A stretch of DNA of 64,000 nt from an uncultured beta proteobacterium (lineage in GTDB: Bacteria > Pseudomonadota > Gammaproteobacteria > Burkholderiales > Burkholderiaceae_C): positions 1-64,000 of the forward strand of contig CAIQOO010000101.1 in assembly GCA_903873485.1 (NCBI GenBank), in the 5' to 3' direction. A program made the position numbers and the translations under genes. Of this stretch, positions 36,946 through 45,965 are shown piece after piece. The notes under the pieces were generated by a model. That model did not search any database. It was not told the DNA's origin and worked only from the letters and a program-made list of their open reading frames with translations. Every line of letters starts with the position of its first letter. Position 1 is the first letter of the stretch.

Positions 36946-37809
36946 TTAACGTCGTTCATAAACCGTCTTGCCTTTCAAAATAAATAAATCGCATGAATCA
37001 CTAAAATTTTCGGCATGCCCCACAAACAACAAACCTCCTGGGGTCATGACATGGTAAATTCGTTCAAGAACCTTCCGCTGAGTTTCTCGATCAAAATAAA
37101 TCATGACATTTCGACAAAAAACAATATCAAACGTATCCCTGAAAGGCCAATCACCACGAACCAGGTTAATCACCATGAATTCACACAAGGCTTTGAATTC
37201 AGGTTTGACTCTCGCCATTCCCCGATTATTCCCTTTGCCTCGCAGAAAAAAAATTCGCAACTGCTCGCCTGTCAAGTTTTGCAAATCATCAACGCGATAG
37301 ACTCCTCGCGATGCAGCATCCAGAACCTTCGAATCGATATCGCTTGATATTAATTTAAAACCAGAATGCGTTCCGAGCGCATCTACCGCCGTCATCAGAA
37401 TCGAATAAGGCTCTTCTCCGGTAGATGCAGCGCTGCACCAGACACGGCATGGTTTGCTTTTTTGTCTGGAAATAAAATAATCATTCAATATCTTGAAATG
37501 ATGTTGTTCACGAAAAAAAGATGTAAGATTTGTCGTTAATGCATTAATAAACTCTTGCCATTCCGCTCCACCATCCAAATCAAGCCAGTTTAAATATTCT
37601 TTAAAACTTTTATACCCTGTTTCTCTCAAGCGCCGTGACAAACGGCTGTAAACCATGGCATGTTTGCCATCATTCAAACTTATCCCGGCATGCTGGTAAA
37701 TCAGTTTCTTAACCTTAAAAAAATCTTCATCTGTCCAGATAAACTCTCTTCCCTGCATATCCTTTAAACCAGAATCATTGCTTGACCGATCTGACAGAAA
37801 ATTTGGCAT
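36946..37809 (-). CDS. cheR: Chemotaxis protein methyltransferase CheR
   Basis: CheR methylates receptor glutamates with SAM. N-terminal helical domain (~10-90) and SAM domain with RVWCSAASTGEEPYSILM, DSKVLDAASRGVY, CRNVMIYFDRETQRKVLERI and GGLLFVGHAEN. 287 residues, as in the family. The coding sequence here is somewhat AT-richer than its neighbours. No cheB is adjacent, so the demethylase must be elsewhere or absent. Confidence 0.95.
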   Translation of the reverse strand: MPNFLSDRSSNDSGLKDMQGREFIWTDEDFFKVKKLIYQHAGISLNDGKHAMVYSRLSRRLRETGYKSFKEYLNWLDLDGGAEWQEFINALTTNLTSFFREQHHFKILNDYFISRQKSKPCRVWCSAASTGEEPYSILMTAVDALGTHSGFKLISSDIDSKVLDAASRGVYRVDDLQNLTGEQLRIFFLRGKGNNRGMARVKPEFKALCEFMVINLVRGDWPFRDTFDIVFCRNVMIYFDRETQRKVLERIYHVMTPGGLLFVGHAENFSDSCDLFILKGKTVYERR

Positions 37810-37829
37810 GAATCATCAAATCAGGACGT

Positions 37830-38351
37830 TTAGCAGGGTTCTGTAACCAACCCCATATCGGCACCCGACATCAGTTTTTCAATATCCAGCAGAATCAGCA
37901 TCCGATCACCCAGCGATCCCAGGCCCAAAACAGAGTCGGCATCAATCACACTTTCAATATCAGGCGCAGCCCGCAAGTTCTCAGGTGCCAGGCCCATCAC
38001 ATCACTGACCGAATCAACCACAATACCAACGATGCGCTGCCGAAGATTAAGAATAATTACGACGGTAAATGAATCATAAAGCGCATTGGCACAATTGAAT
38101 TTCAAACGCATATCGACAATCGGTACAATTGTGCCACGCAAGTTAACCACACCCTTGATAAAAGAAGGTGCATTGGCAATACGTGTCGGAGGTTCATAGC
38201 CTCGAATTTCTTGCACTTTAAGAATATCAATGCCATACTCCTCCCGATCAAGTCGAAAGGTCAAATATTCGCGGGCCGCATTGCTTGACAGATCGCTTAT
38301 TTTTTCCATGATACTTACCTTTTCTTTATTCTGGGGTGTCAACCAAATCAA
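37830..38351 (-). CDS. cheW: Chemotaxis adaptor CheW
   Basis: CheW couples receptors to CheA. The SH3-like domain spans ~25-165 with EEYGIDILKVQEIRGYE, FIKGVVNLRGTIVPIVDMR and IVGIVVDSVSDVMGL. 173 residues, ending in a short tail MSGADMGLVTEPC. Its start overlaps the cheA stop by four bases. The first ~14 residues may be an upstream artefact (MEKISDLSSNAAREYLTFR is an alternative start). Confidence 0.94.
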   Translation of the reverse strand: MIWLTPQNKEKVSIMEKISDLSSNAAREYLTFRLDREEYGIDILKVQEIRGYEPPTRIANAPSFIKGVVNLRGTIVPIVDMRLKFNCANALYDSFTVVIILNLRQRIVGIVVDSVSDVMGLAPENLRAAPDIESVIDADSVLGLGSLGDRMLILLDIEKLMSGADMGLVTEPC

Positions 38352-40564
38352 TGACGCGAACGGCGAACCAGAGCCCCAGTGTCCAGAATCAGCGCCACCT
38401 TGCCATCCCCCAGAATAGTGGCACCAGATACATTGGGAACTTTTCGGTAATTTGATTCAAGATTTTTGACAACCACCTGTTGCTGGCCCAAAAGTTCGTC
38501 CACCAACAATACTACCCGGCTACCTTCTGCCTCAATCACCACCATAATGTCGCTGGTTTTTTCGGCATCGTACCTTGGAACCTGAAAAACTTTTTCCAGT
38601 TCGATCACCGGCATATATTCATCGCGCACTTTCACCAATTGTGCACCCTGCCCGACAGTACTGACTGCGTCAGATTTCACCTGAAACGACTCGACTACAG
38701 ACGACAACGGCAATATATATACTTCATTGCCAACACCGACCGACATTCCGTCCATGATCGCAAGTGTCAATGGCAGACGGACCGACACTTTCATGCCGTA
38801 CCCCTCAGATGAATCAATCTCGACGGTACCATTCAAAGACGTTATGTTGCGCTTGACAACATCCATCCCAACCCCGCGTCCCGACACATCAGTCACAACC
38901 TCGGCGGTTGAAAAACCTGGCGCAAATATTAGTTGCCAAACCTCGGAATCCGTCATTTGATCAGACACATCAAGGCCACGCTCACGGGCTTTGGCCAATA
39001 TTCTTTCTCGGGACATGCCTCGACCATCATCACGCACTTCGATCACGATTGAGCCACCCTGATGCGCTGCGGACAGCGTGATCGTTCCGGTTTCGGACTT
39101 TCCTGCCCGTACCCGGTCAGCGGGCATTTCAATCCCGTGATCGCAACTGTTACGCACCAAATGCGTCAAAGGATCGGTAATTTTCTCAACCAATCCTTTG
39201 TCTAGCTCGGTGGCCTCCCCTTGTGTCAAAAAATCCACCTTTTTACCGAGTTTCCCGGCAAGATCCCGCAACATTCTCGGAAATCGGCTGAATACGATGG
39301 ACATCGGTATCATGCGAATCGACATCACCGACTCTTGCAAATCTCTGGTATTCCTGTCCAAATCAGTCAAGCCGGTCAGCAACTGTTGATATACCGCCGG
39401 ATCAAGAGCACGGCTATTTTGAGCCAGCATGGCTTGCGTAATCACCAATTCCCCCACCAGATTGATCAATTGATCCACTTTGCTGATGGCAACGCGTATC
39501 GTCGCCGCTTCAGGTTGGGAATTCGCCGCAGTTGCCGACTTTGTATTGTTTCTGGCAGATTTGACGACTGCATCGTCACCGATTGCAGCAGTTGATGGAA
39601 GAAGCGCCGCAGCATGCGCTTCTGGTGCGCCAGGTGCCCCATCAAAAAAGCCAAAACTGGCGGACGTTTGTTGTGCTGGCAGAGAAGTTTCTTTGTTGTT
39701 TTCGGCAGCATTCACTGCCGCCAGACTTTGATTTGCAGTGGACCTGCCACTGCTGGCCTCTGTCAATTTCGGCGTGCTTGAAAAGTCTTTGATGACGACC
39801 TGCTCGCGTGCTACATGAAATGCAAACAAATCCAGCAAATCATCATTTGACGAAGTGGTTTCTACCTGAAAAACGCGCGACTTGGGGTCAGCGCTGGTCA
39901 GCGCCCGGATTACCCCCAAACCTGCAATATCCCGAAAAAGCTCCTCAATCGCATCCGCTTGCTCGGGATTGTCAAGGTTGCTGATAATCACCTGAAGGTT
40001 GCGCTGATCGTTTGGAACGGCCTCTTGCCGACGAACTTCCGGCACAACGATTTGCTGAACTTCAACCGGCTTTGGCTGCTGCCTGGCTTCAACCGGCTCT
40101 GCCTTCAAACGCGCGGGAGCCGCCGCCTGAGGGACCAAACCACCTGAAACCAGTGCCCTGATTCTCCTGACAAGCTCTCCTGTCGGAGTCGCAACGCCTT
40201 CATCGCCGGATTGATGCCGCGCCAGCAAACTGCGCGATGCATCGGCAGACTCCAGCAATACATCGACCATCGCGGAGGTTGGTTGCAGTTCATGCCGACG
40301 CAGGCGATCCAGCAGCGACTCCATCTGGTGTGTCAACTCGGCCACGTCAGAGAAGCCGAATGTAGCGGCCCCACCTTTGACCGAATGTGCACAACGGAAA
40401 ACACCATTCAACTCCTCATCGTCTGCGGTTTCCAGATTCAAATTGAGCAGCATTTGCTCCATCAAATCAAGGTTTTCGCCTGCTTCCTCAAAAAAAATCT
40501 GATAAAACTGGCTCAGATCAAAGTCCGCGCCTGAACCGCCAGTTTCATGATGCACTTCAGCCAT
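38348..40564 (-). CDS. cheA: Chemotaxis histidine kinase CheA
   Basis: CheA autophosphorylates and passes phosphate to CheY. P1 HPt domain with CAHSVKGGAATFGF near residue 60; a second helical/HPt-like stretch and an Ala/Pro-rich linker (~150-370); dimerisation and ATPase domain with VDQLINLVGELVITQAML, THLVRNSCDHGIE and RGVGMDVVKRNI; C-terminal CheW-like domain with LPLSSVVESFQV and KVALILDTGALV. 738 residues is long for CheA because of the extended P1-P3 linker. A 45-base gap separates it from cheY. Confidence 0.95.
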   Translation of the reverse strand: MAEVHHETGGSGADFDLSQFYQIFFEEAGENLDLMEQMLLNLNLETADDEELNGVFRCAHSVKGGAATFGFSDVAELTHQMESLLDRLRRHELQPTSAMVDVLLESADASRSLLARHQSGDEGVATPTGELVRRIRALVSGGLVPQAAAPARLKAEPVEARQQPKPVEVQQIVVPEVRRQEAVPNDQRNLQVIISNLDNPEQADAIEELFRDIAGLGVIRALTSADPKSRVFQVETTSSNDDLLDLFAFHVAREQVVIKDFSSTPKLTEASSGRSTANQSLAAVNAAENNKETSLPAQQTSASFGFFDGAPGAPEAHAAALLPSTAAIGDDAVVKSARNNTKSATAANSQPEAATIRVAISKVDQLINLVGELVITQAMLAQNSRALDPAVYQQLLTGLTDLDRNTRDLQESVMSIRMIPMSIVFSRFPRMLRDLAGKLGKKVDFLTQGEATELDKGLVEKITDPLTHLVRNSCDHGIEMPADRVRAGKSETGTITLSAAHQGGSIVIEVRDDGRGMSRERILAKARERGLDVSDQMTDSEVWQLIFAPGFSTAEVVTDVSGRGVGMDVVKRNITSLNGTVEIDSSEGYGMKVSVRLPLTLAIMDGMSVGVGNEVYILPLSSVVESFQVKSDAVSTVGQGAQLVKVRDEYMPVIELEKVFQVPRYDAEKTSDIMVVIEAEGSRVVLLVDELLGQQQVVVKNLESNYRKVPNVSGATILGDGKVALILDTGALVRRSRH

Positions 40565-40612
40565 GAAATTCTCCTGAATTGAATTCTTGTGGTTTTCGCA
40601 AAAAAACGCTCG

Positions 40613-40975
40613 TTACTTGATCACCTTTTTGATGACCTCCAGCAATCGCGCCGGGTCAAAGGGCTTTACCAGCCAGCCCGTCGCACCTGCAGCACGACCA
40701 GCCTGCTTCATCAGGTCACTCGACTCGGTTGTCAGCATCAAAATCGGTATCGTCTTGAACTCCGGACTTTCGCGCAATTTCCGGGTCAGACCCAGTCCAT
40801 CAAGTCGCGGCATATTTTGATCGGTCAAAACAAGATCAAAGCTTTGTTCCTGTGCCTTTTCAATCGCATCGATACCATCAATTGCTTCAACCACCTGATA
40901 GCCTGCCCCCACCAGCGTAAATGACACCATCTTGCGCATGGATGGCGAATCATCGACAGTAAGAATGACAGGCAT
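40613..40975 (-). CDS. cheY: Chemotaxis response regulator CheY
   Basis: Single receiver domain, 120 residues: acidic pocket VDDSPSMRKMV, phospho-Asp in LVLTDQNMPRLDGL, Thr in MLTTESS and Lys in GWLVKPFDP. Phospho-CheY binds FliM (fliM is at 46 kb) to switch rotation. It lies between cheA and the CheZ-like gene on the reverse strand. Confidence 0.93.
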   Translation of the reverse strand: MPVILTVDDSPSMRKMVSFTLVGAGYQVVEAIDGIDAIEKAQEQSFDLVLTDQNMPRLDGLGLTRKLRESPEFKTIPILMLTTESSDLMKQAGRAAGATGWLVKPFDPARLLEVIKKVIK

Positions 40976-41012
40976 GAATAACTCCGACTATTTCAACCAA
41001 AAACCATGACAA

Positions 41013-41459
41013 TTAAAAAAGCTCTATTGAACCGGCTTGCATTTCATCTTGGGTGACAGGATTTGGACGGTCCGGAACCTCTTCAACAAATGGCACCGCC
41101 TCACCGTCCTCCGGCCCCATGGCATCTGCCGCCAGCCGATACGCGCACCCCTGCAGCACCCGGGATGTATGCACAATCAGTTGTGAAGCCATGTCCTGGA
41201 ATTGCAACTCGGTCACTGCAGAATGCAGCGCAACCCGCACCTGGCGCAATTCGTCCAGATCAGACAGCGCCGGTGAAGCCAGGTTTTCACTCGCCGCAGT
41301 GAATCGCTGCATTAAATTTTCCATGGTATGCGCCAGCAAACGATCCAATCGATTCAAATCATGCACAACCACCAGCAACGAGTCCTGCACTTCTGCAACC
41401 AACATGACCGGCAACTTGACGGTCGGCGTTGAAAATAGTGGCTCGATAGGCATGCGCAT
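41013..41459 (-). CDS. Short CheZ-like CheY phosphatase
   Basis: A 148-residue, mostly helical protein placed just upstream of cheY. Its helix VTELQFQDMASQLIVHTSR carries a FQDxxxQ pattern matching the CheZ catalytic D143/Q147 pair (enteric QDFQDLTGQ). It ends in an acidic tail EMQAGSIELF, reminiscent of the CheZ C-terminal CheY-binding peptide. It is clearly shorter than the ~214-residue enteric CheZ. I use the ATG at MRMPIEPLF; the ORF-track start would overlap the divergent kinase gene. Family membership is inference from motif and position. Confidence 0.65.
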   Translation of the reverse strand: MRMPIEPLFSTPTVKLPVMLVAEVQDSLLVVVHDLNRLDRLLAHTMENLMQRFTAASENLASPALSDLDELRQVRVALHSAVTELQFQDMASQLIVHTSRVLQGCAYRLAADAMGPEDGEAVPFVEEVPDRPNPVTQDEMQAGSIELF

Positions 41460-41526
41460 CCAACTCTCTGCTAAGTACACCGCAAGGCAAACCATTCCGG
41501 TTCGATGAACGATCATAGCGCCAATC

Positions 41527-42660
41527 ATGACAAACCAAGACCAAACACCCTCTCCTTTGTGCATTTTGCATCTGGAAGACTCCGAACAAGACCATCTGCT
41601 CATCCAGCGCGAGTTGTCCAGATCGGGCGAGCCAGTGGAAGTCAAACGGGTTGAGACCCTGGACTGTTTTGCCAACGCACTGGCCCAGGCGCATTTCAAC
41701 CTGGTTCTGGCAGATTACCGGCTGGCAGGCTTTACCGCGCTGGATGCCTGGCAACTGATGCAGGAAAGAAAAATCCAGCTCCCATTTATCCTGCTGTCTG
41801 GGGCGATTGGAGAAACTGCAGCGGTTCAAGCCATCAAGGCCGGAATCAGCGATTATTTGCCCAAATCCGACTTGGGCAAACTCCGGCACGTGATACAGCG
41901 TGCCATTGAAATACACAAAATCCTGCGTGCCAAGGAACGAGCCGATTTCGAGCTGGTTCAATCGGAAAAAAGACTGGCCAGTTTTGCGCAGCACCTGCAA
42001 GCCACCATTGAGCAAGAACGTGCCTCGATAGCCCGGGAGATTCATGATGATATTGGCGGCTCCCTGGCGGCCATCCGTTTTGACCTCTCCTGGATTGAAC
42101 GTCATACCGCCGATCAGGCAACCCTGTCGCACATCGCGGCCGCCACTGAAATGCTTGCGCACGCGGTTGAAGCCAGCCAGCGCATCATGATGAATTTGCG
42201 CCCTGCCATTCTGGACCAGGGGCTGGTCGCGGCAATTTACTGGCTGGCGGGCGACTTCATCAAACGAACCAGGATTGAAACCATCATCCGCGCTCCTGAG
42301 CAAATTGGAAACCTGCCAAAGCCGGTTCAATTGGTGGCGTACCGAACAGCACAGGAGGCATTGACCAACATCGCAAAACACGCCCAATGCACATTGGTCA
42401 AGATTGATCTTTCCGGTGATGAAGATGTTCTGACCATGGAGATATCAGACAATGGCTTGGGAGCCAGCAATTTTGATTTATCCAAACCCCAGAGTTTTGG
42501 CATTCGTGGCTTGAAGGAGCGTGCCAAAACCGTCGGCGGCTGGATCGATGTCAGTTCCCGTACCGGTGCCGGCATGGCGATCACCCTGTCTGTTCCCTTG
42601 ACAGACGCAGAAAAAATACAACAGGAGCAACAGCGACATGATCCGAGTAATTTTGTGTGA
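41527..42660 (+). CDS. Receiver-fused histidine kinase (HisKA_3/NarX type)
   Basis: Domain order is unusual: an N-terminal receiver (~residues 13-125, phospho-Asp in LVLADYRLAG), a linker, a HisKA_3 dimerisation helix with IAREIHDDIGGSLAAIRFDL, and a HATPase domain with AYRTAQEALTNIAKHAQ and IRGLKERAKTVGG. No membrane span, so it is cytoplasmic. 377 residues. The 3' end overlaps the LuxR-type regulator by 23 bases. It may integrate another phosphorelay with its partner. Confidence 0.88.
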   Translation: MTNQDQTPSPLCILHLEDSEQDHLLIQRELSRSGEPVEVKRVETLDCFANALAQAHFNLVLADYRLAGFTALDAWQLMQERKIQLPFILLSGAIGETAAVQAIKAGISDYLPKSDLGKLRHVIQRAIEIHKILRAKERADFELVQSEKRLASFAQHLQATIEQERASIAREIHDDIGGSLAAIRFDLSWIERHTADQATLSHIAAATEMLAHAVEASQRIMMNLRPAILDQGLVAAIYWLAGDFIKRTRIETIIRAPEQIGNLPKPVQLVAYRTAQEALTNIAKHAQCTLVKIDLSGDEDVLTMEISDNGLGASNFDLSKPQSFGIRGLKERAKTVGGWIDVSSRTGAGMAITLSVPLTDAEKIQQEQQRHDPSNFV

Positions 42661-43267
42661 TGACCATGCCATGATCAGACGTGGCATCCGGGACACCTTG
42701 GCAGAGGCGGTTGACATTCAGGTGACCGGCGAAGCAGGCAGCTACGCGGAGGTGCGCGAGGCCTTTCGGCTCCATCCCTGCGATGTGCTCCTGCTCGATA
42801 TCAATCTTCCTGGACGTGGCGGGCTTGAGGTTTTGGCCAGTCTGCGCGAGGCCGACTCGCCGATTAAAGTCCTGATGGTGTCGATGTACCCCGAAGATCA
42901 ATACGCCATACGCTGCCTGAAGGCCGGCGCGCAGGGCTACCTGAACAAAGCCGGTGACCCGGCAGATTTGATCACCGCTGTTCGCACCGTCGCCCAAGGC
43001 AAAAAATTCATCTCCCCGGCAGTGGCTCAAATGCTGGTCGAGAACCTCAACACGCCCGAGAACACCAGCTTGCACGCCAGCCTATCCGAGCGCGAACTGC
43101 AAACATTGCTGAAAATTGCCTCTGGCAAGCGGCTCTCGGACATCGCGCAGGAGTTGATGCTTAGCCCAAAAACGGTCAGCGTGTACCGCTCCCGCGTATT
43201 GGAAAAGCTCAAACTGGCCAACAACTCAGAGTTGACCGTCTATGCCATCCGCAACGGATTGGTCTGA
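42638..43267 (+). CDS. NarL/LuxR-type response regulator
   Basis: 209 residues: receiver with DDHAMIRRGIRD and LLLDINLPGRGGLE, Thr/Ser and Lys sites in MVSMYPEDQ and YLNKAGDP, then a GerE helix-turn-helix LSERELQTLLKIASGKRLSDIAQELMLSPKTVSVYRSRVLEKL. It is coupled to the upstream kinase and should be its output partner. Location between che and fli clusters suggests a motility-related regulon, but the target is unknown. Confidence 0.92.
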   Translation: MIRVILCDDHAMIRRGIRDTLAEAVDIQVTGEAGSYAEVREAFRLHPCDVLLLDINLPGRGGLEVLASLREADSPIKVLMVSMYPEDQYAIRCLKAGAQGYLNKAGDPADLITAVRTVAQGKKFISPAVAQMLVENLNTPENTSLHASLSERELQTLLKIASGKRLSDIAQELMLSPKTVSVYRSRVLEKLKLANNSELTVYAIRNGLV

Positions 43268-43330
43268 GGCCAGACCCCAATCGGGCTGGCATCCCTGGGC
43301 GAATCAGGAAGTCTCAAGGTATCGCCTGCT

Positions 43331-44098
43331 TCAGATGGCGGCAAAAATGTCAATTGCGCGCGTCATCAAAGCCAAAAAAGGCTGATCCAGCATCGGCAGT
43401 GTGGTCGCCATGCCCACCAGGCCCACCGTCAGGGTGATCGGAAATCCGATGGCGTAAATGTTCATCTGGGGAGCCACGCGCGAAACAATGCCCAAGGCCA
43501 GATTGGCAAACATCAGCATGCCAACCATCGGCAGCGCCATCCAGAGTCCGCTGGCAAATAGATCTGCCCCCAGATTGAGGACTTTCATTTGTTTCACCGC
43601 CGTCAGGAAGTTCTGGTCAACCGGGAACGATTTGAAACTGTTGATGACGGTCATCAGCACCAGGAAATGGCCGTTCATGACGATGAACATGAAAATGGCC
43701 ATTTGCCCAAAAAACCGCGCGACCGCACTGGACTGGGTATTAAAAGAAGGGTCGAAGAATGAGGCAAAACTCAAACCCATCTGAAACCCGACCACTTCGC
43801 CGGCCAATTCCACCGCCGCAAAAACCAGCCGAATGGCAAAACCGATGGCCAGCCCAACACCCACTTGCTGCATCACCGCGCCGATGGCGCCCGGGCTGGT
43901 CATGCTGATGACCGGCTGCTGTCCCAAAGCCGGCTGCGCTGCCAGCGCGATGAAAAAGGCCAGCGCGATGCGCGCACGAACCGGAAAAGCCTTTGACGAA
44001 AAAACCGGTGCCGAGGTAAACACCGCAAGCGTTCGCAAAAATGGCCAGATCACCGGCGACAGCCAGGCCATCAAATCGACTTCAGACAGGGTGATCAC
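43331..44098 (-). CDS. fliR: Flagellar export gate protein FliR
   Basis: FliR is a membrane component of the export gate. 255 residues with about six hydrophobic spans; typical LRTLAVFTSAPVFSSKAFPVRARIALAF and FASFFDPSFNTQSSAVARFFGQMAIFMFIVMNGHF. It is the last gene of the fliLMNOPQR run. The flhB gene that often follows is not in the window. Confidence 0.93.
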   Translation of the reverse strand: MITLSEVDLMAWLSPVIWPFLRTLAVFTSAPVFSSKAFPVRARIALAFFIALAAQPALGQQPVISMTSPGAIGAVMQQVGVGLAIGFAIRLVFAAVELAGEVVGFQMGLSFASFFDPSFNTQSSAVARFFGQMAIFMFIVMNGHFLVLMTVINSFKSFPVDQNFLTAVKQMKVLNLGADLFASGLWMALPMVGMLMFANLALGIVSRVAPQMNIYAIGFPITLTVGLVGMATTLPMLDQPFLALMTRAIDIFAAI

Positions 44099-44119
44099 AA
44101 CATTGTCCGGCTTGCCGAT

Positions 44120-44389
44120 TTACATCACCGCTGCCGGTATCGCCTCGATGGTGCGCCGGATGTATTCCACCAGCATATTCAGCATCCACGGCCCAGCCAG
44201 CGCAAACACTGCCATGGCAGCGATGAGCTTGGGAACGAAAGCCAGCGTTGCCTCGTTGATTTGCGTCACCGCCTGAAACAGGCTGACGATCAGGCCGACC
44301 ACCAGCACGATGCCCAGCACCGGTGCCGACACCATCAGCATCATCCACAGAGCCTCTTGCCCCATCGCCAAAACCAGTTGCGCATTCAT
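44120..44389 (-). CDS. fliQ: Flagellar export gate protein FliQ
   Basis: 89 residues with two membrane helices (ALWMMLMVSAPVLGIVLVVGLIVSLFQAV and LIAAMAVFALAGPWMLNMLVEYI), exactly the FliQ pattern, including VTQINEATLAFVPK. It is a small ring component of the export gate, between fliP and fliR. Confidence 0.95.
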   Translation of the reverse strand: MNAQLVLAMGQEALWMMLMVSAPVLGIVLVVGLIVSLFQAVTQINEATLAFVPKLIAAMAVFALAGPWMLNMLVEYIRRTIEAIPAAVM

Positions 44390-44402
44390 GTTTGCAGCTT
44401 GA

Positions 44403-45176
44403 TCAAGTTACAAAGCTGGCAGCCAGCGAGCCGATCAACAGGTTCCAGCCATCGGCGAGTACAAAAATCATCAGCTTGAACGGCAACGCCACCAGCACCG
44501 GCGACAGCATCATCATGCCCAGCGACATCAGTACGCTGGCGACCACAATGTCAATCACCAAAAATGGAATAAAGATCATGAAGCCGATTTGAAAAGCTGA
44601 TTTCAGCTCACTGATCACAAAGGCTGGCACCAGCACGCGAATTGGCGCGGTGCCGGCATCGGTTGCCGGATCAAGTTTGGCCAGCTTGACAAACAAGGCC
44701 AGATCCGACTGGCGGGTCTGTTTGCTCATGAAGGCGCGCATTGGCGCTTCTGCCTTGACCAGCGCCTGCTCAAAAGGCAGGGCATTGGTGCTGTAGGGCA
44801 AATAAGCATCGCTATAAACCTTGTCCAGTGTTGGTCCCATCACAAACACTGTCAGAAACAGCGACAAGCCGACCACCACCTGGTTCGGCGGGGCCGATTG
44901 CGTGCCGATCGCCTGGCGCAGCAAGGACAGCACAATCACGATGCGGGTAAAGCCGGTCATCATCAGCAGCACTGCCGGCAAAAATGACAGTGCGGTAAAA
45001 AACAGCAGGGTCTGTATCGGCACCGAAAAACTCACACTTGAAGGCCCGCTACCCATTAACAGCGGCAGTTGTGCGCTGGTTTGCGCCATGGCCGCCCAAG
45101 ACAGAGCCAGCAGCAGGCCAGCCAGTGCCAGCTTGGCGGTGAATGCTGCGATGCCTGTCGGCATGGCCCGTTTCAT
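44403..45176 (-). CDS. fliP: Flagellar export gate protein FliP
   Basis: FliP has an N-terminal signal/anchor (LALAGLLLALSWAAMA) and the conserved TALSFLPAVLLMMTGFTRIVIVLSLLRQAIGTQ and QIGFMIFIPFLVIDIVVASVLMSLGMMMLSPV. 257 residues. The start overlaps the fliO stop by four bases (ATGA). Export gate function is firmly known for the family. Confidence 0.96.
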   Translation of the reverse strand: MKRAMPTGIAAFTAKLALAGLLLALSWAAMAQTSAQLPLLMGSGPSSVSFSVPIQTLLFFTALSFLPAVLLMMTGFTRIVIVLSLLRQAIGTQSAPPNQVVVGLSLFLTVFVMGPTLDKVYSDAYLPYSTNALPFEQALVKAEAPMRAFMSKQTRQSDLALFVKLAKLDPATDAGTAPIRVLVPAFVISELKSAFQIGFMIFIPFLVIDIVVASVLMSLGMMMLSPVLVALPFKLMIFVLADGWNLLIGSLAASFVT

Positions 45177-45523
45177 GGCCGATAGCCTTGCGTCACAACA
45201 GCAGGCGATTGATTTTCGGCATGCACGGGTATCCTGAAGTCGTCAGCAGCGCCGGATACGTTTGGCGGCAGCGTCAGGCTGTGCAGGCAATTGATGGTCT
45301 GTGCCGTGACGCCCAGCGTCAGCCAGACCCGCGCATTCTCTGGCCCGACTTCAACCGTCACCACCCGCTGATGCGGCCCAACAGCCACAGCAGAGACAAT
45401 CCGCGTGGCAGCCGGAGTGCCGGCAAAACCCGTACCCATGCGGCGTTGCAGCCATTTCAGCCCCAGGGGAATCATGGCCAGCACCAGCACCACCAAAAAA
45501 ACCGGCACCCAGGCAGAAGACAT
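45173..45523 (-). CDS. fliO: FliO, flagellar gate assembly protein
   Basis: 116 residues with one N-terminal span (WVPVFLVVLVLAMIPLGLKWLQRR) and a small soluble domain (IVSAVAVGPHQRVVTVEVGPENARVWLTLGVTAQTINCLHSL) typical of FliO. It helps FliP assembly in the membrane. It sits between fliN and fliP as expected. Confidence 0.88.
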   Translation of the reverse strand: MSSAWVPVFLVVLVLAMIPLGLKWLQRRMGTGFAGTPAATRIVSAVAVGPHQRVVTVEVGPENARVWLTLGVTAQTINCLHSLTLPPNVSGAADDFRIPVHAENQSPAVVTQGYRP

Positions 45524-45530
45524 GGCGCAA

Positions 45531-45965
45531 TCACCCCTTGCTGACGCGGCGCAATCGCTCGGACGGGGTCACCACATCGGTCAAGCGGATGCCAAACTTA
45601 TCATTGACCACCACCACCTCGCCTTGCGCGATCAGATAGCCGTTAACCAGCACATCCATCGGCTCGCCTGCCAGGGCATCGAGTTCAACCACCGAACCCT
45701 GGCCAAGTTGCAAAATATGCTTGATGGGCACTTTGGTGCGCCCCAGCTCGACCGACAGCAACACCGGAATGTCCAGCACACGATTGATGTCATTGATCTG
45801 CGCGTCATTGCCGCCCATGCCGGATGAGTATCCGCGCTGCGAATCGCCCGTCAAAACCCCGCCGGGTTCAGGGGCGCTGGGAGTTTCGGCACTTTTTTGC
45901 TCCAGCAAGGCCTCAGCCCAGTCTGCCAGGCCATCGTCTTCCGGTGCTTGTTCATCAATTGCCAT
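45531..45965 (-). CDS. fliN: Flagellar motor switch protein FliN
   Basis: FliN forms the lower C ring. The C-terminal SpoA domain (~70-140) shows LDIPVLLSVELGRTKVPIKHILQLGQGSVVELDALAGEP and VDVLVNGYLIAQGEVVVVNDKFGIRL. I use the ATG at MAIDEQAPEDDG (144 residues), overlapping the fliM stop by 11 bases. Confidence 0.96.
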   Translation of the reverse strand: MAIDEQAPEDDGLADWAEALLEQKSAETPSAPEPGGVLTGDSQRGYSSGMGGNDAQINDINRVLDIPVLLSVELGRTKVPIKHILQLGQGSVVELDALAGEPMDVLVNGYLIAQGEVVVVNDKFGIRLTDVVTPSERLRRVSKG

